DNA of 55,721 bases from Bacillota bacterium. GTDB taxonomy: Bacteria; Bacillota_A; Clostridia; Christensenellales; Aristaeellaceae. The stretch lies in NCBI GenBank assembly GCA_023421735.1, contig JAEZSP010000057.1, positions 1 through 55,721 of the forward strand. Reading direction: 5' to 3'. The position numbers and the translations under genes were made by a program. How positions within the stretch are numbered: position 1 is the stretch's first letter; every line of letters begins with the position of its first letter. This document shows positions 46,313-55,402 of this stretch, one piece after another. Under the pieces are notes generated by a model that worked only from the letters and a program-made list of their open reading frames with translations, was not told the DNA's origin and searched no databases.

Positions 46313-47974
46313 ATGACTGATATCGAGATTGCGCAGTCGGTCGAGATGCGCCCCATTGCGGAAATTGCCCGCGCGGCGGGCGTCGATCCCGACGCAATCG
46401 AACTTTACGGACGGTACAAGGCAAAATTGCCGCTCGACATTCTGAAATCAGACGCGCAAAACGGCAAACTCGTGCTCGTGACCGCCATCAACCCCACGCC
46501 TGCGGGCGAGGGCAAGACAACGACGACCATCGGGCTTGCGGACGGCATGCGGCGGCTCGGGAAAAATGCCGTCGTCGCGCTGCGCGAGCCGTCGCTCGGC
46601 CCGGTCTTCGGGATGAAGGGCGGCGCGGCGGGCGGCGGATGGGCGCAGGTGGTGCCCATGGAAGACATCAATCTGCACTTTACGGGTGATTTTCACGCCG
46701 TGGGCGCCGCGAACAACCTGCTTGCCGCGCTGATCGACAACCACATTCATCAGGGGAATCAGTTGGGCATCGATCCGCGTGCCATCGCGTGGCGCCGCTG
46801 CGTGGACATGAACGACCGACAGCTGCGAAACATTGTGGACGGCCTCGGCGGGCGTGCAAACGGCACGCCGCGCGAAGATGGATTTGACATCACGGTTGCG
46901 AGTGAGGTCATGGCGATCCTCTGTCTTTCGGGTTCCATTTCGGACATGAAAGAACGGTTTTCGCGCATCGTCATTGGCTATCGCTACGATGGAACGCCTG
47001 TTACGGCGGGCGATCTGAACGCCGCCGGCGCGATGTGCGCGCTGATGCGCGACGCCATTAAGCCAAACCTCGTTCAGACGCTCGAGGGCACGCCTGCGCT
47101 CGTGCACGGCGGTCCGTTTGCGAACATCGCGCACGGTTGCAACTCCGTAACGGCGACGAAAATGGCGTTGAAGTTGGGGGATTACGCGATCACCGAGGCG
47201 GGCTTCGGCGCGGATCTGGGCGCGGAGAAGTTTTTGGACATCAAGTGCCGCGCCGCGGGGCTCGTGCCCGCTGCAGTGGTCGTCGTTGCGACTGTACGTG
47301 CACTTAAGCACCACGGCGGCGCCGGTAAAAGGAATTCCAAGCTTTCTCCCATGGAACAGTTGGCGAAGGGGATTCCGAATTTGATGCGCCACGTCGGGAA
47401 CATCAAAAACGTGTACGGATTGGGCTGTGTCGTTGCGATCAACGAGTTTCCGGACGACACGTCGGAGGAGTTGGCGTTTGTGGAAGCCGCGTGCGCTGAG
47501 GCCGGAGCGAAGGCCGTCGTCTCGCGCGTGTGGGCAGATGGCGGAGCGGGCGGCATGGACTTGGCGCGCGAGGTCATCCGGCTCTGTGACGAGCCGTCTG
47601 CATTTCAGTTCTGTTACGACACAGATACGACCATTTCGCAGAAATTGCAGGCCATTGCGACGCGCGTCTACGGTGCTTCCGGGGTCGTGCTGACGCCGGA
47701 GGCAAAGCGGATGGAGAAAAAGCTTTCCGAAGCGGGCTTTGGAAGCTTGCCCGTTTGCGTCGCGAAGACCCAATACAGCTTTTCGGACGATCCGAAAAAG
47801 CTCGGCGCGCCGGAGCATTTTGAGGTCACGGTGCGCGCCCTGCGCGTGTCTGCGGGTGCGGGCTTCGTCGTCGCGTTGACCGGGGATATCATGACCATGC
47901 CCGGCCTTCCCAAAGTGCCCGCCGCCGAGGGCATTGACATCGACGCGGATGGGCGGATCACGGGGCTTTTTTGA
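46313..47974 (+). CDS. fhs: Formate-tetrahydrofolate ligase
   Basis: The 553-residue protein carries the P-loop [13 protein letters not shown] (around residues 60-72), [19 protein letters not shown], and [12 protein letters not shown], all signatures of Fhs. It makes 10-formyl-THF from formate, THF and ATP, the formyl donor for PurN and AICAR transformylase encoded in the same operon. It is also the entry enzyme of the methyl branch of the Wood-Ljungdahl pathway, but no other gene of that route is here. AAGGTG precedes the ATG and a strong terminator follows. Confidence 0.96.
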   Translation: MTDIEIAQSVEMRPIAEIARAAGVDPDAIELYGRYKAKLPLDILKSDAQNGKLVLVTAINPTPAGEGKTTTTIGLADGMRRLGKNAVVALREPSLGPVFGMKGGAAGGGWAQVVPMEDINLHFTGDFHAVGAANNLLAALIDNHIHQGNQLGIDPRAIAWRRCVDMNDRQLRNIVDGLGGRANGTPREDGFDITVASEVMAILCLSGSISDMKERFSRIVIGYRYDGTPVTAGDLNAAGAMCALMRDAIKPNLVQTLEGTPALVHGGPFANIAHGCNSVTATKMALKLGDYAITEAGFGADLGAEKFLDIKCRAAGLVPAAVVVVATVRALKHHGGAGKRNSKLSPMEQLAKGIPNLMRHVGNIKNVYGLGCVVAINEFPDDTSEELAFVEAACAEAGAKAVVSRVWADGGAGGMDLAREVIRLCDEPSAFQFCYDTDTTISQKLQAIATRVYGASGVVLTPEAKRMEKKLSEAGFGSLPVCVAKTQYSFSDDPKKLGAPEHFEVTVRALRVSAGAGFVVALTGDIMTMPGLPKVPAAEGIDIDADGRITGLF

Positions 47975-48022
47975 GAAAAACACAAAGAGATCGGTATACC
48001 GGGGTTTGAAGTGGCCCCGCCT

Positions 48023-48057
48023 GCCCGCCTCCACGGAGTCGTGGAGACGGGCTTTTT
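48023..48057 (+). terminator. Rho-independent terminator of the purine operon
   Basis: GCCCGCCTCCAC and GTGGAGACGGGC flank GGAGTC and are followed by five T. Confidence 0.92.
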
Positions 48058-48064
48058 CTATGAA

Positions 48065-48093
48065 TTGACAATTCTACAGACGCATGGTATGCT
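48065..48093 (+). promoter_or_regulatory. Promoter for the gene at 48163
   Basis: TTGACA (48065-48070) and TATGCT (48088-48093) are 17 bases apart with a TG at the extended -10 position, directly after the purine terminator. Confidence 0.8.
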
Positions 48094-48162
48094 GACATCG
48101 AAGATGGAACGCACACAAATGAAAGATAGATGAGACAGGTTTTTTCGAAAGGGGAATATCAG

Positions 48163-48555
48163 ATGGACGTGTATCGAAATGGACGTACGCACAATTATGA
48201 TATAGAGATTTCGATGGAAGACTGGAAAGCTATTTTGAATTTGCCCAAAGTACGCGATGACAAAAATATGCTTGCTGCGCTGGGGAAATGGTATTGTGCG
48301 CCATTTCACACGGCTTCATGCAAGGCCCTGGGGGAACAGTATAATTGCGATTTTCGTTACTTTAGCGTACAGAATCGCAGGCTTGGGGAAGCTGCTGCGC
48401 GCCACCTTGGGAAATATAGATTGATCGGTGAGGAAGATCGGGAGATCTATTGGGGATACGCATGGATTCAAGTCAAAAAAGAAAAAGGTGAGTATACGGT
48501 TCGCCTTCGGCAGGAGCTAGTCGAGGCGATTCAATCTATGAAGTTGTTTTCATAA
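48163..48555 (+). CDS. Unrecognised A+T-richer protein (possible DNA-specificity-type domain)
   Basis: The 130-residue protein has a W-x-x-I-L segment near residue 21, then HTASCKALGEQYNCDFRYF, RRLGEAAARHLGKY, an EIYWGYAW strand and a C-terminal VRLRQELVEAI. This layout recalls short domains found before HNH or McrB-type nuclease modules, whose members often end in an LRxEL motif; that is recollection, not a firm match. Codon use is visibly more A+T-rich than the flanking genes, suggesting acquisition. The ATG at 48163 has AAAGGGG upstream; an in-frame ATG at 48130 is less well placed. It has its own promoter and no nuclease partner. Confidence 0.7.
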   Translation: MDVYRNGRTHNYDIEISMEDWKAILNLPKVRDDKNMLAALGKWYCAPFHTASCKALGEQYNCDFRYFSVQNRRLGEAAARHLGKYRLIGEEDREIYWGYAWIQVKKEKGEYTVRLRQELVEAIQSMKLFS

Positions 48556-48585
48556 TTTTGATATTGTCAAGAATGGAGGCAAGGT

Positions 48586-49449
48586 ATGATGTATCCGGAA
48601 ATCAGGGAGTTTGAATCCAATCCGACGCTCGCGGGCATGGCGGAGTTGAAGCGTGACGTTGTCTATTCGACGGCGGGCGGGGAAAAGACGAAAATGACGC
48701 TCATTTTGCCTTGGGGCGCGACGATGGAAGCGCATCCGAAATATCCGCTCGTGGTGTTTGTGCAGGGCAGTGCCTGGACGACGCCAAACATGGACTACGA
48801 AATACCGCAGCTTTCGCAGCTGGCGCGCGCGGGGGTTGTCGTTGCGACGATTACGCATCGGTCGAGTCTCGAGGGAGAGGCATTCCCGGCCTACCTTGTG
48901 GATACAAAGACCGCCATCCGCTTTCTGCGGGCGCATGCGGCGGAATATGCCATCGATGCGGACAGAGTGTGCGTCTATGGCACCTCGTCCGGCGGGAATA
49001 CTGCGCTGCTTGTGGGCGTAACAGGCGACGATCCGGCATACAAATCCAATGAATATGCGGACTTTTCGGACGCGGTGCGATGCGTCGCCGCATGTTTTGG
49101 GCCGACGGACCTCACGAAGATGGTGGACGTGCGGGAAGAGAAACCCGACAACGATGGCGCTGCGATCTTCAAAGGGCTTGTCGGAAACGGGGAGATTGCG
49201 GACGTGCTGCGCGGCATGAGTCCGATCAGCCATGTGAAAAACGGCGCACAGTATCCGCCCACGCTCATCATTCACGGCGATGCCGACCCGGTGGTGCCCT
49301 ACGAGCAGGGGGTTTTGATGTTCCATCGGTTGATCGATGCGGGCGCACATGCGGAGATGATCCGCGTGAAGGGCGCGCCGCACGAGGGGCCGTTTTGGAG
49401 CCCGGCTCTGGTGGATGCGATTTTTGCGTTCATCATGGAGCATGTTTAG
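48586..49449 (+). CDS. Alpha/beta hydrolase (esterase/acetyl-hydrolase type)
   Basis: The 287-residue protein has an alpha/beta-hydrolase triad: S134 in GTSSGG, an aspartate in IHGDADPVVP, and a histidine in KGAPHEGPFW. Its VFVQGSAWTTPN replaces the usual HGGG oxyanion segment, an unusual variation. The layout resembles BD-FAE-like carbohydrate esterases and dipeptidyl-peptidase-type lids; no signal peptide is present. GGAGG lies 6 bases before the ATG. deoC follows 9 bases later and is probably cotranscribed. Confidence 0.88.
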   Translation: MMYPEIREFESNPTLAGMAELKRDVVYSTAGGEKTKMTLILPWGATMEAHPKYPLVVFVQGSAWTTPNMDYEIPQLSQLARAGVVVATITHRSSLEGEAFPAYLVDTKTAIRFLRAHAAEYAIDADRVCVYGTSSGGNTALLVGVTGDDPAYKSNEYADFSDAVRCVAACFGPTDLTKMVDVREEKPDNDGAAIFKGLVGNGEIADVLRGMSPISHVKNGAQYPPTLIIHGDADPVVPYEQGVLMFHRLIDAGAHAEMIRVKGAPHEGPFWSPALVDAIFAFIMEHV

Positions 49450-49458
49450 GAGGTGCGC

Positions 49459-50202
49459 ATGAAGCCCACGAAAAAGGCGCGCGACATGAGCGCGCGCGAG
49501 CTGGCTGCCTACATTGACCAGAGCGTTTTGAAGCCTGAATTTACACTGGCAGACATTCGCAAGTACATTCAGGAGGGGATCGACTTCGGCTGCAAGACGG
49601 CGTGCGTGAACCCCGCATCCGTGGCAATCGCGCGGAAGATGTGCCTTGGCACCCAGACCGGCATCTGTGCCGTGTGTGATTTTCCGTTTGGGCTTTCGAC
49701 GACGAAATCAAAGGTCCTGCAGGCGGAAGAGATCCTCAGGGGCGGCGGGATTGCGGATCTCGACATCGTATCGAATTATGGTTGGATCAAAAGCGGGCTG
49801 TGGGCGGACGTCGAGCGTGAGATCGCCGCTGTTGCCGATGTGACGCACAAATACGGCGCAATTCTCAAGGTGATCTTCGAGACGGACGCGCTGACGCTTT
49901 CTGAGGTTGCGAAGGCGACGGATGCCGCATGCCGCGCCGACGCGGATTTTGTGAAGACATCGACCGGGTTTTTTACCGGCGGGGAATCGAAGGGCGCGAC
50001 GTGCGAGGTGATCCGCGTGATGATGGACGCGGCCGAGGGACGCTGCAAAGTCAAGGGTTCCGGCGGCATTCGCGATCAGGCGCACTTTTTCGAACTGATC
50101 GACATGGGCATCGACCGCATGGGGATCGGGTATCGCTCGACCCCGGTGGTTCTGGGGTTGACCATCGAGCAGGCGCGGGAAGAACGGAGCGGCGGGTATT
50201 GA
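49459..50202 (+). CDS. deoC: Deoxyribose-phosphate aldolase
   Basis: The 247-residue TIM-barrel enzyme has the Schiff-base lysine K166 in DFVKTSTGF, the second lysine in CKVKGSGGIRD, and ICAVCDFPFG near residue 75. It cleaves 2-deoxyribose-5-phosphate to glyceraldehyde-3-phosphate and acetaldehyde in deoxynucleoside salvage. The ATG at 49459 has TAGGAGGT upstream; a GTG at 49453 is less likely. No other deo gene adjoins. Confidence 0.95.
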   Translation: MKPTKKARDMSARELAAYIDQSVLKPEFTLADIRKYIQEGIDFGCKTACVNPASVAIARKMCLGTQTGICAVCDFPFGLSTTKSKVLQAEEILRGGGIADLDIVSNYGWIKSGLWADVEREIAAVADVTHKYGAILKVIFETDALTLSEVAKATDAACRADADFVKTSTGFFTGGESKGATCEVIRVMMDAAEGRCKVKGSGGIRDQAHFFELIDMGIDRMGIGYRSTPVVLGLTIEQAREERSGGY

Positions 50203-50212
50203 CAGTGAAAAA

Positions 50213-50239
50213 GCGGCCATTCGCGTGGCCGCCTTTTTT
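50213..50239. terminator. Bidirectional terminator between deoC and the ABC exporter
   Basis: GCGGCCA and TGGCCGC enclose TTCGCG, with CTTTTTT on the plus strand and a shorter T-run (TTTTTC) on the minus strand. Confidence 0.88.
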
Positions 50240-50246
50240 GACCCGA

Positions 50247-51983
50247 TTATGCTTCGAACTGACTCTGATACAGCTTCGCGTAGAAGCCGCCCTTTGCGAG
50301 CAGAGACGCATGCGTGCCCTGTTCCACGATGTTTCCGTCCCGCATGACGAGGATGACGTCCGCCTCGCGGATGGTGGAGAGCCGATGGGCGACGATGAAG
50401 CTGGTTCTGCCCTTCATGAGCCGCGCAAATGCCGCCTGAATCTTGAGCTCGGTGCGCGTGTCGATGGACGAGGTCGCCTCGTCGAGAATGAGGATCGGCG
50501 GCAGGCACAGCATGACCCGCGCGATGCACAGAAGCTGGCGCTGGCCCTGGGAGAGACTTCCGCCGTCTTCCGCGATGAACGTGTCATAACCGTCCGGCAT
50601 GCGCGCGATAAACGGATGCGCGTGTGAGGCCTTTGCGGCTTCCACGATCTCCTCCTCCGTGGCATCCGGGCGTCCCATGGCGATGTTCTCGCGAATGGTA
50701 CCCGCCTTCAGCCACGTCTCCTGAAGCACCATGCCGTAGCCTGCGCGCAGGCTCGCGCGCGTGATGGTGCGGATGTCGCGGCCTTCGACGGAAATCGCGC
50801 CGTCGTCCACATCGTAAAACCGCATGAGCAGGTTGATGATGGTCGTCTTGCCGCAGCCGGTGGGACCGACGAGCGCAACGCGCTGACCGGGCGTCACGTG
50901 GAGATTGAAGTCCTGGATGAGCGGTTTTTCGGGGGCATAGGAAAACGCGACGTCATTTAGGAGCACATTGCCCTGCACGTCTTTAAGAACGCCCTCCTCG
51001 TCCGGCGTCTGCGGGGGTTCGTCGATCAGTTCGAACACGCGCGCCGCGCAGGCGAGCGCATTTTGCAATTCCGCCACGACGCCTGAAATTTCGTTAAAGG
51101 GCTTTGTATACTGGTTTGCATAGCTCAAAAAAGCGGCGAGGCTCCCGACCGTGAAGGCGCTTTGGGGGCTTGCGCACATCAGCGCGCCGACGAGAGCGAC
51201 GCCCGCATAGACGCATGCGTTGACAAAGCGTGTTGCGGGATTTGTGATGGAGGAAAAAAACGTCGCGCGTAGCGAAGCCCTTTCGAGCCGATCGTTGATC
51301 TCATTGAACTTCTCGATGACCGCCCCTTCGCGCGAAAACGCGCGCACGACCTTTTGTCCCGCGACCATTTCATCGACGAGCGCCGTCTGCTCCGCGCGGG
51401 TTTCCGACTGAAGTTTGAACATTTGATAGGTGCGGCTGGCGATGAAGCGCGCGACGAGCAGCGACATGGGCGTCAGTACGACCACGACCAGCGCGATCCA
51501 TCCGCTCATTGAAAACATGACGACCAGCGTGCCCGCGATGGTCATGATGCCTGTAAAGAGCTGGGTAAAGCCCAGGAGCAGTCCGTCCGCGAACTGATCG
51601 ACGTCCGCGATTACCCGGTTGACCACCTCGCCGGTGGAATGTGCGTCGATATAGCCGAGGGGGAGGATCTGAATCTTCTGAAACGCCTCCTTGCGCACAT
51701 CGCGCACAACCTGGTACGACACCTTGTTGTTGATTGCGCTCATGAGCCATTGGAAGATTGCGGCTGCGCCCGCAACGGCGCCGATGCGCAGAAGAATGTT
51801 CAGGATACCCGGGAAGTCTACCGCCCCGCGCCCGACGATCAGGTCGATGGCGCGTCCGACCAATATCGGCGCATAGAGCGCGAGCCCCACCGCCGCGGCA
51901 GCGCAAAGGAGCGATAACACGAGCCAGAGCCAATAGCCGCGCATATGGCGGATGACCTGAAAGAGAGGCTTCGTCGCCTTCAT
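50247..51983 (-). CDS. ABC exporter half-transporter with canonical ATPase site residues
   Basis: The 578-residue protein fuses six membrane segments with an ATPase domain: Walker A GPTGCGKTT, signature LSQGQ, Walker B LILDEATSSID with the catalytic glutamate, and H-loop AHRLST. Sequence style follows TM288/YheH-type subunits. Together with the upstream subunit it forms a heterodimeric multidrug or lipid exporter; the substrate is unknown. The ATG at 51983 overlaps the upstream gene by 4 bases. Confidence 0.93.
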   Translation of the reverse strand: MKATKPLFQVIRHMRGYWLWLVLSLLCAAAAVGLALYAPILVGRAIDLIVGRGAVDFPGILNILLRIGAVAGAAAIFQWLMSAINNKVSYQVVRDVRKEAFQKIQILPLGYIDAHSTGEVVNRVIADVDQFADGLLLGFTQLFTGIMTIAGTLVVMFSMSGWIALVVVVLTPMSLLVARFIASRTYQMFKLQSETRAEQTALVDEMVAGQKVVRAFSREGAVIEKFNEINDRLERASLRATFFSSITNPATRFVNACVYAGVALVGALMCASPQSAFTVGSLAAFLSYANQYTKPFNEISGVVAELQNALACAARVFELIDEPPQTPDEEGVLKDVQGNVLLNDVAFSYAPEKPLIQDFNLHVTPGQRVALVGPTGCGKTTIINLLMRFYDVDDGAISVEGRDIRTITRASLRAGYGMVLQETWLKAGTIRENIAMGRPDATEEEIVEAAKASHAHPFIARMPDGYDTFIAEDGGSLSQGQRQLLCIARVMLCLPPILILDEATSSIDTRTELKIQAAFARLMKGRTSFIVAHRLSTIREADVILVMRDGNIVEQGTHASLLAKGGFYAKLYQSQFEA

Positions 51984-53701
51984 GCCCGCACCTCCTTTTC
52001 GTACTGCGAGTCGTAAATTTCACGGTAGACATCGCACGTTTGATAGAGTTCATCGCTCGTGCCGATGCCGGCAACCTTGCCTTCGTCAAGCACGATGATT
52101 TGATCCGCAAAGCGCACGGATGAGGCGCGCTGGGACACGATGAATGTCGTCGGGCGCGGTTCGATCGCACGGATGGCCTTGCGGAGCGCCGCGTCGGTGG
52201 CAAAGTCGAGCGCGGAGGCGCTGTCGTCGAGAATCAGAATTTCAGGCCTTCTGATGAGCGCGCGCGCGATGGTCAACCGCTGCGCCTGTCCGCCTGAGAG
52301 ATTGCGCCCGCGCTGCGCGACGGTGCCGTCCAAACCGCCCTTCGAGGATGCGACGTCCTCCGCCTGCGCGGCATGGAGCGCAAAGAGGAGTTCATCGTCC
52401 GTTGCGTCGGGCTTTCCCCAGAGGATGTTTTCCCGAATGGTGCCCTTGAAAAGCGATGCCTTTTGCGGAACGATCCCGATTTTCCCGCGCAGCGCGTCCG
52501 GCGGATAATCGCGCACATCCGCGCCGCTGACCCTTACCAAGCCCTCTGTCGCGTCGTAGAAGCGGGGGATGAGGTTCACGAGCGAAGTCTTGCCCGCGCC
52601 CGTACCGCCGATGATCCCGACGATTTCTCCGCGACGCACCTTCAGATTGACGTCTGCGACGGCGTTTCCGCCCGCGTTCGGATAGCGAAGCGCCGCGTGC
52701 TCGAATTCGACGGCATAATCGCCGGACTGCGTGGGCGGTGTTTCCGGCGCAGACTGGGTGGGTGCGATCTCGAGGGCCGCCTGTATGCGGTTTCCGCAGG
52801 CGACGGCCTTTGTGATCGTGATGATGAGGCTTGCGAGTTTCACGAGCTCGACAAGGATCTGCGACATGTAGCTGTAGAGCGCGACGACCGCGCCCTGCGT
52901 GAGGATGCCGGCCTCGACCCGGATGGCGCCGACCCACACGAGATAGGCGATCGCAAGGTTGATGATGACATACGTAATGGGGTTCATGAGCGCGGAGATG
53001 CGACCGACGTGCTTTTGGACGCGGGTCAGATCCTCGTTGCGGTCGGTGAATTGGGCGACTTCGCCCTGTTCTTTGCGGAAGGCGCGGATGACGCGCACGC
53101 CGGTCAGGTTTTCCCGCGTCAGGCCGAGCACGCGGTCGAGCCGTCCCTGCGCGCGTTTATAGAGCGGGATCGTCCAGAGCATGATGCCGAAGACGACCAC
53201 GGACAGAATCGGGATTGCCGCCGCGAATACGAGCGCCGCTTTGAAATCGACAATGAACGCCATCACCATCGCGCCGAACACGACGAACGGGGAGCGCAGG
53301 AGCAGCCGCAGCGTGAGGTTTACGCCGGATTGCACCTGGTTCATGTCGCTGGTCATGCGGGTCATCATGGTGGAGGCGCCCAGCGCGTCAAGGTCTTTGT
53401 AGGAGAGCGTCTGGATGTGTGCAAAGAGGGCGTGCTTCAGTCGTTTGATAAAACCCGCGGATGCCTTTGCGGCGAAATACTGTGCGGTGATCGAAAAAGA
53501 GAGTCCTACGATGCCGAGCAGCACGAGCAGCAGGCACATCCGGACGATATAGCCTTGATCTCCGTTTTTGATTCCCACGTCGATGATCGCCGCCATGACG
53601 AGCGGGACGAGAAGCTCCAGCGACGCTTCCAGCAGCTTGAACAGGGGGCCGAGGATCGACTCTTTTTTGTATTCCGCGAGGTGGACGAGCAGCTTTTTCA
53701 A
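51980..53701 (-). CDS. ABC exporter half-transporter with degenerate ATPase site
   Basis: The 573-residue partner also has a membrane domain and an ATPase domain (GGTGAGKTS, LSGGQ). Its Walker B reads LILDDSASALD, with aspartate in place of the catalytic glutamate, and the H-loop histidine is replaced by glutamine (VSQRASS). This is the degenerate-site subunit of heterodimeric exporters such as TM287/288 and BmrCD. The start is a TTG at 53701 supported by GGAGGG 6 bases upstream. TATAAT on the minus strand at 53739-53734 could be its -10 box. Confidence 0.93.
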   Translation of the reverse strand: MKKLLVHLAEYKKESILGPLFKLLEASLELLVPLVMAAIIDVGIKNGDQGYIVRMCLLLVLLGIVGLSFSITAQYFAAKASAGFIKRLKHALFAHIQTLSYKDLDALGASTMMTRMTSDMNQVQSGVNLTLRLLLRSPFVVFGAMVMAFIVDFKAALVFAAAIPILSVVVFGIMLWTIPLYKRAQGRLDRVLGLTRENLTGVRVIRAFRKEQGEVAQFTDRNEDLTRVQKHVGRISALMNPITYVIINLAIAYLVWVGAIRVEAGILTQGAVVALYSYMSQILVELVKLASLIITITKAVACGNRIQAALEIAPTQSAPETPPTQSGDYAVEFEHAALRYPNAGGNAVADVNLKVRRGEIVGIIGGTGAGKTSLVNLIPRFYDATEGLVRVSGADVRDYPPDALRGKIGIVPQKASLFKGTIRENILWGKPDATDDELLFALHAAQAEDVASSKGGLDGTVAQRGRNLSGGQAQRLTIARALIRRPEILILDDSASALDFATDAALRKAIRAIEPRPTTFIVSQRASSVRFADQIIVLDEGKVAGIGTSDELYQTCDVYREIYDSQYEKEVRA

Positions 53702-53819
53702 TCGTTACCCTCCGGTCGATTTGTTTTGCTTTTATTATAACACTTTCTTGCCATGCGAAATGATATGTGTTTGGAAAGAGTATGTAAGCGGATGGAATGG
53801 GTGAAAACGCCGAAGAAAA

Positions 53820-53840
53820 CCCCCGCTTGATCGGCGGGGG
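53820..53840 (-). terminator. Terminator of the lysis cassette
   Basis: On the minus strand CCCCCGC and GCGGGGG enclose a 7-nt loop and are followed by TTTTC, 5 bases after the holin stop. Confidence 0.8.
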
Positions 53841-53845
53841 TCGGG

Positions 53846-54073
53846 TCATTCCTGCGGTTTCTTTGTCTGTGCAAAAAGCGGCTGGAGCACGCCGTTCCAT
53901 GTGGCCGAAAGCCCTGCCGCGCCAGCCGAGATTGCCAGACCGACCCAAACGGTCTTCACTTCGTTGCGTTCGAAAAAGTTTGCACCGGACAGGTGTGCGA
54001 TCAAGTACGAGATGGCCGTTTCTATGAACGTTTTGACGGAGCGCTCAATGATGTTCTTTGTCTTCTCGCTCAT
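53846..54073 (-). CDS. Phage holin (r1t-like)
   Basis: The 75-residue protein has two hydrophobic stretches: FIETAISYLIAHL near residue 16, and VWVGLAISAGAAGLSATW near residue 42, ending in a charged tail. An N-terminal ERSVKTF followed by a late GLAISAGAAGLSA segment is typical of r1t-type holins. It should permeabilise the membrane for the endolysin. GGGAGG lies before the ATG at 54073, which overlaps the preceding gene by 29 bases. Last gene of a leftward lysis cassette. Confidence 0.82.
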   Translation of the reverse strand: MSEKTKNIIERSVKTFIETAISYLIAHLSGANFFERNEVKTVWVGLAISAGAAGLSATWNGVLQPLFAQTKKPQE

Positions 54074-54371
54074 TCTCAATCCTCCCCTCGATGATCTCTA
54101 TGCGTCTCTGTCCGTTTTTTGTCAGTTCTTCGAGGCGGACGACGCGTTCGGTCACCTCGCCGAGTTGTATTTGCTGCTCTTTGACTTCGATTTTTATTTC
54201 ATCAATGCCGTCGCGCACGTTCTCAAGCGTTGTTTCCATGCGCGTGAGTTGGCTTGCGTTCTGCGTCCGATCGCGCTCATCCCGATGGCGGGATGTCTTG
54301 TAGGACAAGAGCAACGCGAAAAAGGCGATGAGTACACTGAGCGCTGAGACGATGATTCCGAGATCGCCCAT
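54045..54371 (-). CDS. XhlA-like small membrane/coiled-coil lysis protein
   Basis: The 108-residue protein has one N-terminal membrane segment (residues 3-24) and then a long charged helix predicted as a coiled coil (ETTLENVRDGIDEIKIEV and on). XhlA/hemolysin-XhlA proteins combine the same elements (with the order reversed in some), and they assist holins in prophage lysis. The exact family is uncertain. AAGGAGG lies 7 bases before the ATG. It lies between endolysin and holin, as in many phage lysis cassettes. Confidence 0.7.
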   Translation of the reverse strand: MGDLGIIVSALSVLIAFFALLLSYKTSRHRDERDRTQNASQLTRMETTLENVRDGIDEIKIEVKEQQIQLGEVTERVVRLEELTKNGQRRIEIIEGRIENEREDKEHH

Positions 54372-54388
54372 ACGGCATCCTCCTTGCC

Positions 54389-55402
54389 CTAAACGGCCGT
54401 CGCCGTGATGAGCTCGGGGTCGGTTGCCTCGACGAGCTTAGCGCGCGTCTTCGGGCCGACGATGCCGTCCCACTCGGTGGGGTCATCCGGAAATACAAGC
54501 GTCTGAAAGCGAAGCACGGCGGCCTGTGTGTCCTTGCCAAAGTCGCCGTCGATGCCGTATACGCCGCAGGAAATACCCGAGTCCGTGAGTTCCCACTGAA
54601 TCCACTTGACGCCCTCGCCCGTCGCGCCGCGCGCGATGTTCTTGGTCGGCATCAGATAGGGGTTCACGTTCTCCTCGCCGCCCATTTCCGCAGCCTTTTT
54701 CATGAGCGCGTTCCAGGTGGTCTGGTCGCAGATGCCCGTTTCGGGCAGGCCAGCGTCCTTTTGGAATGCCATGAGCGAGGCCTTTGTCTCGGAGCCAAAC
54801 GCGCCGTCCGCGCCGTATTTGGGCAGCGGATAGCCCGCCTCGATGAGGAACTGTTGCATCTTCACGACATATTCACCCTTTGCGCCGACCGTCAGAATGG
54901 GGTAGCCCTCCGTGGGAATCCAACGGATTGCCATGAAATAGCGCTTTGTGGGCGTGGCACGAGAGGCACAGTACGCCTTCATGCCGGCCCTGCGGGGGCC
55001 TGTGCCGCTTCCGTGGCCGTAAATTGTATCTTTGCCCACATACATTTCGACGTGGCCGACGTCGAGAATATGGTATTTGTTTCCCTTAAAGTACAGAAGA
55101 TCGCCGGGCATGAGCTTTGACTCGTCCGGCTGATAGCCGTCCGTCGCGTCCACGATTTCGCCATTCGCGCGATTGAGCAGCTGGTGGTGCGTGTTGGAAC
55201 CGATATTGATGCCGGATGCCGCCTGAATCGCGGCACGGCATGCACTGGAGCAATCCGAAAATCCTTTCTGGGTGGTGTTTCCCGCCTCATTGTCGGGCTT
55301 TCCAAAGAAGAACTTGCGGTCGCTCGAGTTGGTATATTTGTTTAGTCCCTTGCGGCTCTTCATATATCGAACCGAAAGAGCTCTCATTTCATCGAGAGTC
55401 AT
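54389..55402 (-). CDS. Endolysin: NlpC/P60 peptidase with two peptidoglycan-binding repeats
   Basis: The 337-residue protein begins with an NlpC/P60-type domain: catalytic cysteine in GFSDCSSACRA (near residue 51), LMPGDLLYFKG, and the catalytic histidine in DVGHVEMYVG (near residue 117). Two peptidoglycan-binding type 1 repeats follow, around residues 170-235 (LTVGAKGEYVVKMQQFL, YGADGAFGSETKASL) and 255-325 (YGIDGDFGKDTQAAV). It has no signal peptide, so release depends on the holin downstream. AAAGGA precedes the ATG at 55402. No phage structural gene is visible within the window. Confidence 0.92.
   Translation of the reverse strand: MTLDEMRALSVRYMKSRKGLNKYTNSSDRKFFFGKPDNEAGNTTQKGFSDCSSACRAAIQAASGINIGSNTHHQLLNRANGEIVDATDGYQPDESKLMPGDLLYFKGNKYHILDVGHVEMYVGKDTIYGHGSGTGPRRAGMKAYCASRATPTKRYFMAIRWIPTEGYPILTVGAKGEYVVKMQQFLIEAGYPLPKYGADGAFGSETKASLMAFQKDAGLPETGICDQTTWNALMKKAAEMGGEENVNPYLMPTKNIARGATGEGVKWIQWELTDSGISCGVYGIDGDFGKDTQAAVLRFQTLVFPDDPTEWDGIVGPKTRAKLVEATDPELITATAV

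Noticed and set aside
46448..48034. A 528-residue minus-strand frame across fhs
   Set aside because: The plus strand is a full-length formate-tetrahydrofolate ligase; the minus frame is an arginine- and histidine-rich shadow.
52373..53740. A 455-residue plus-strand frame across the ABC exporter gene
   Set aside because: The opposite strand encodes a complete ABC exporter with all motifs; the plus frame has none and low-complexity composition.
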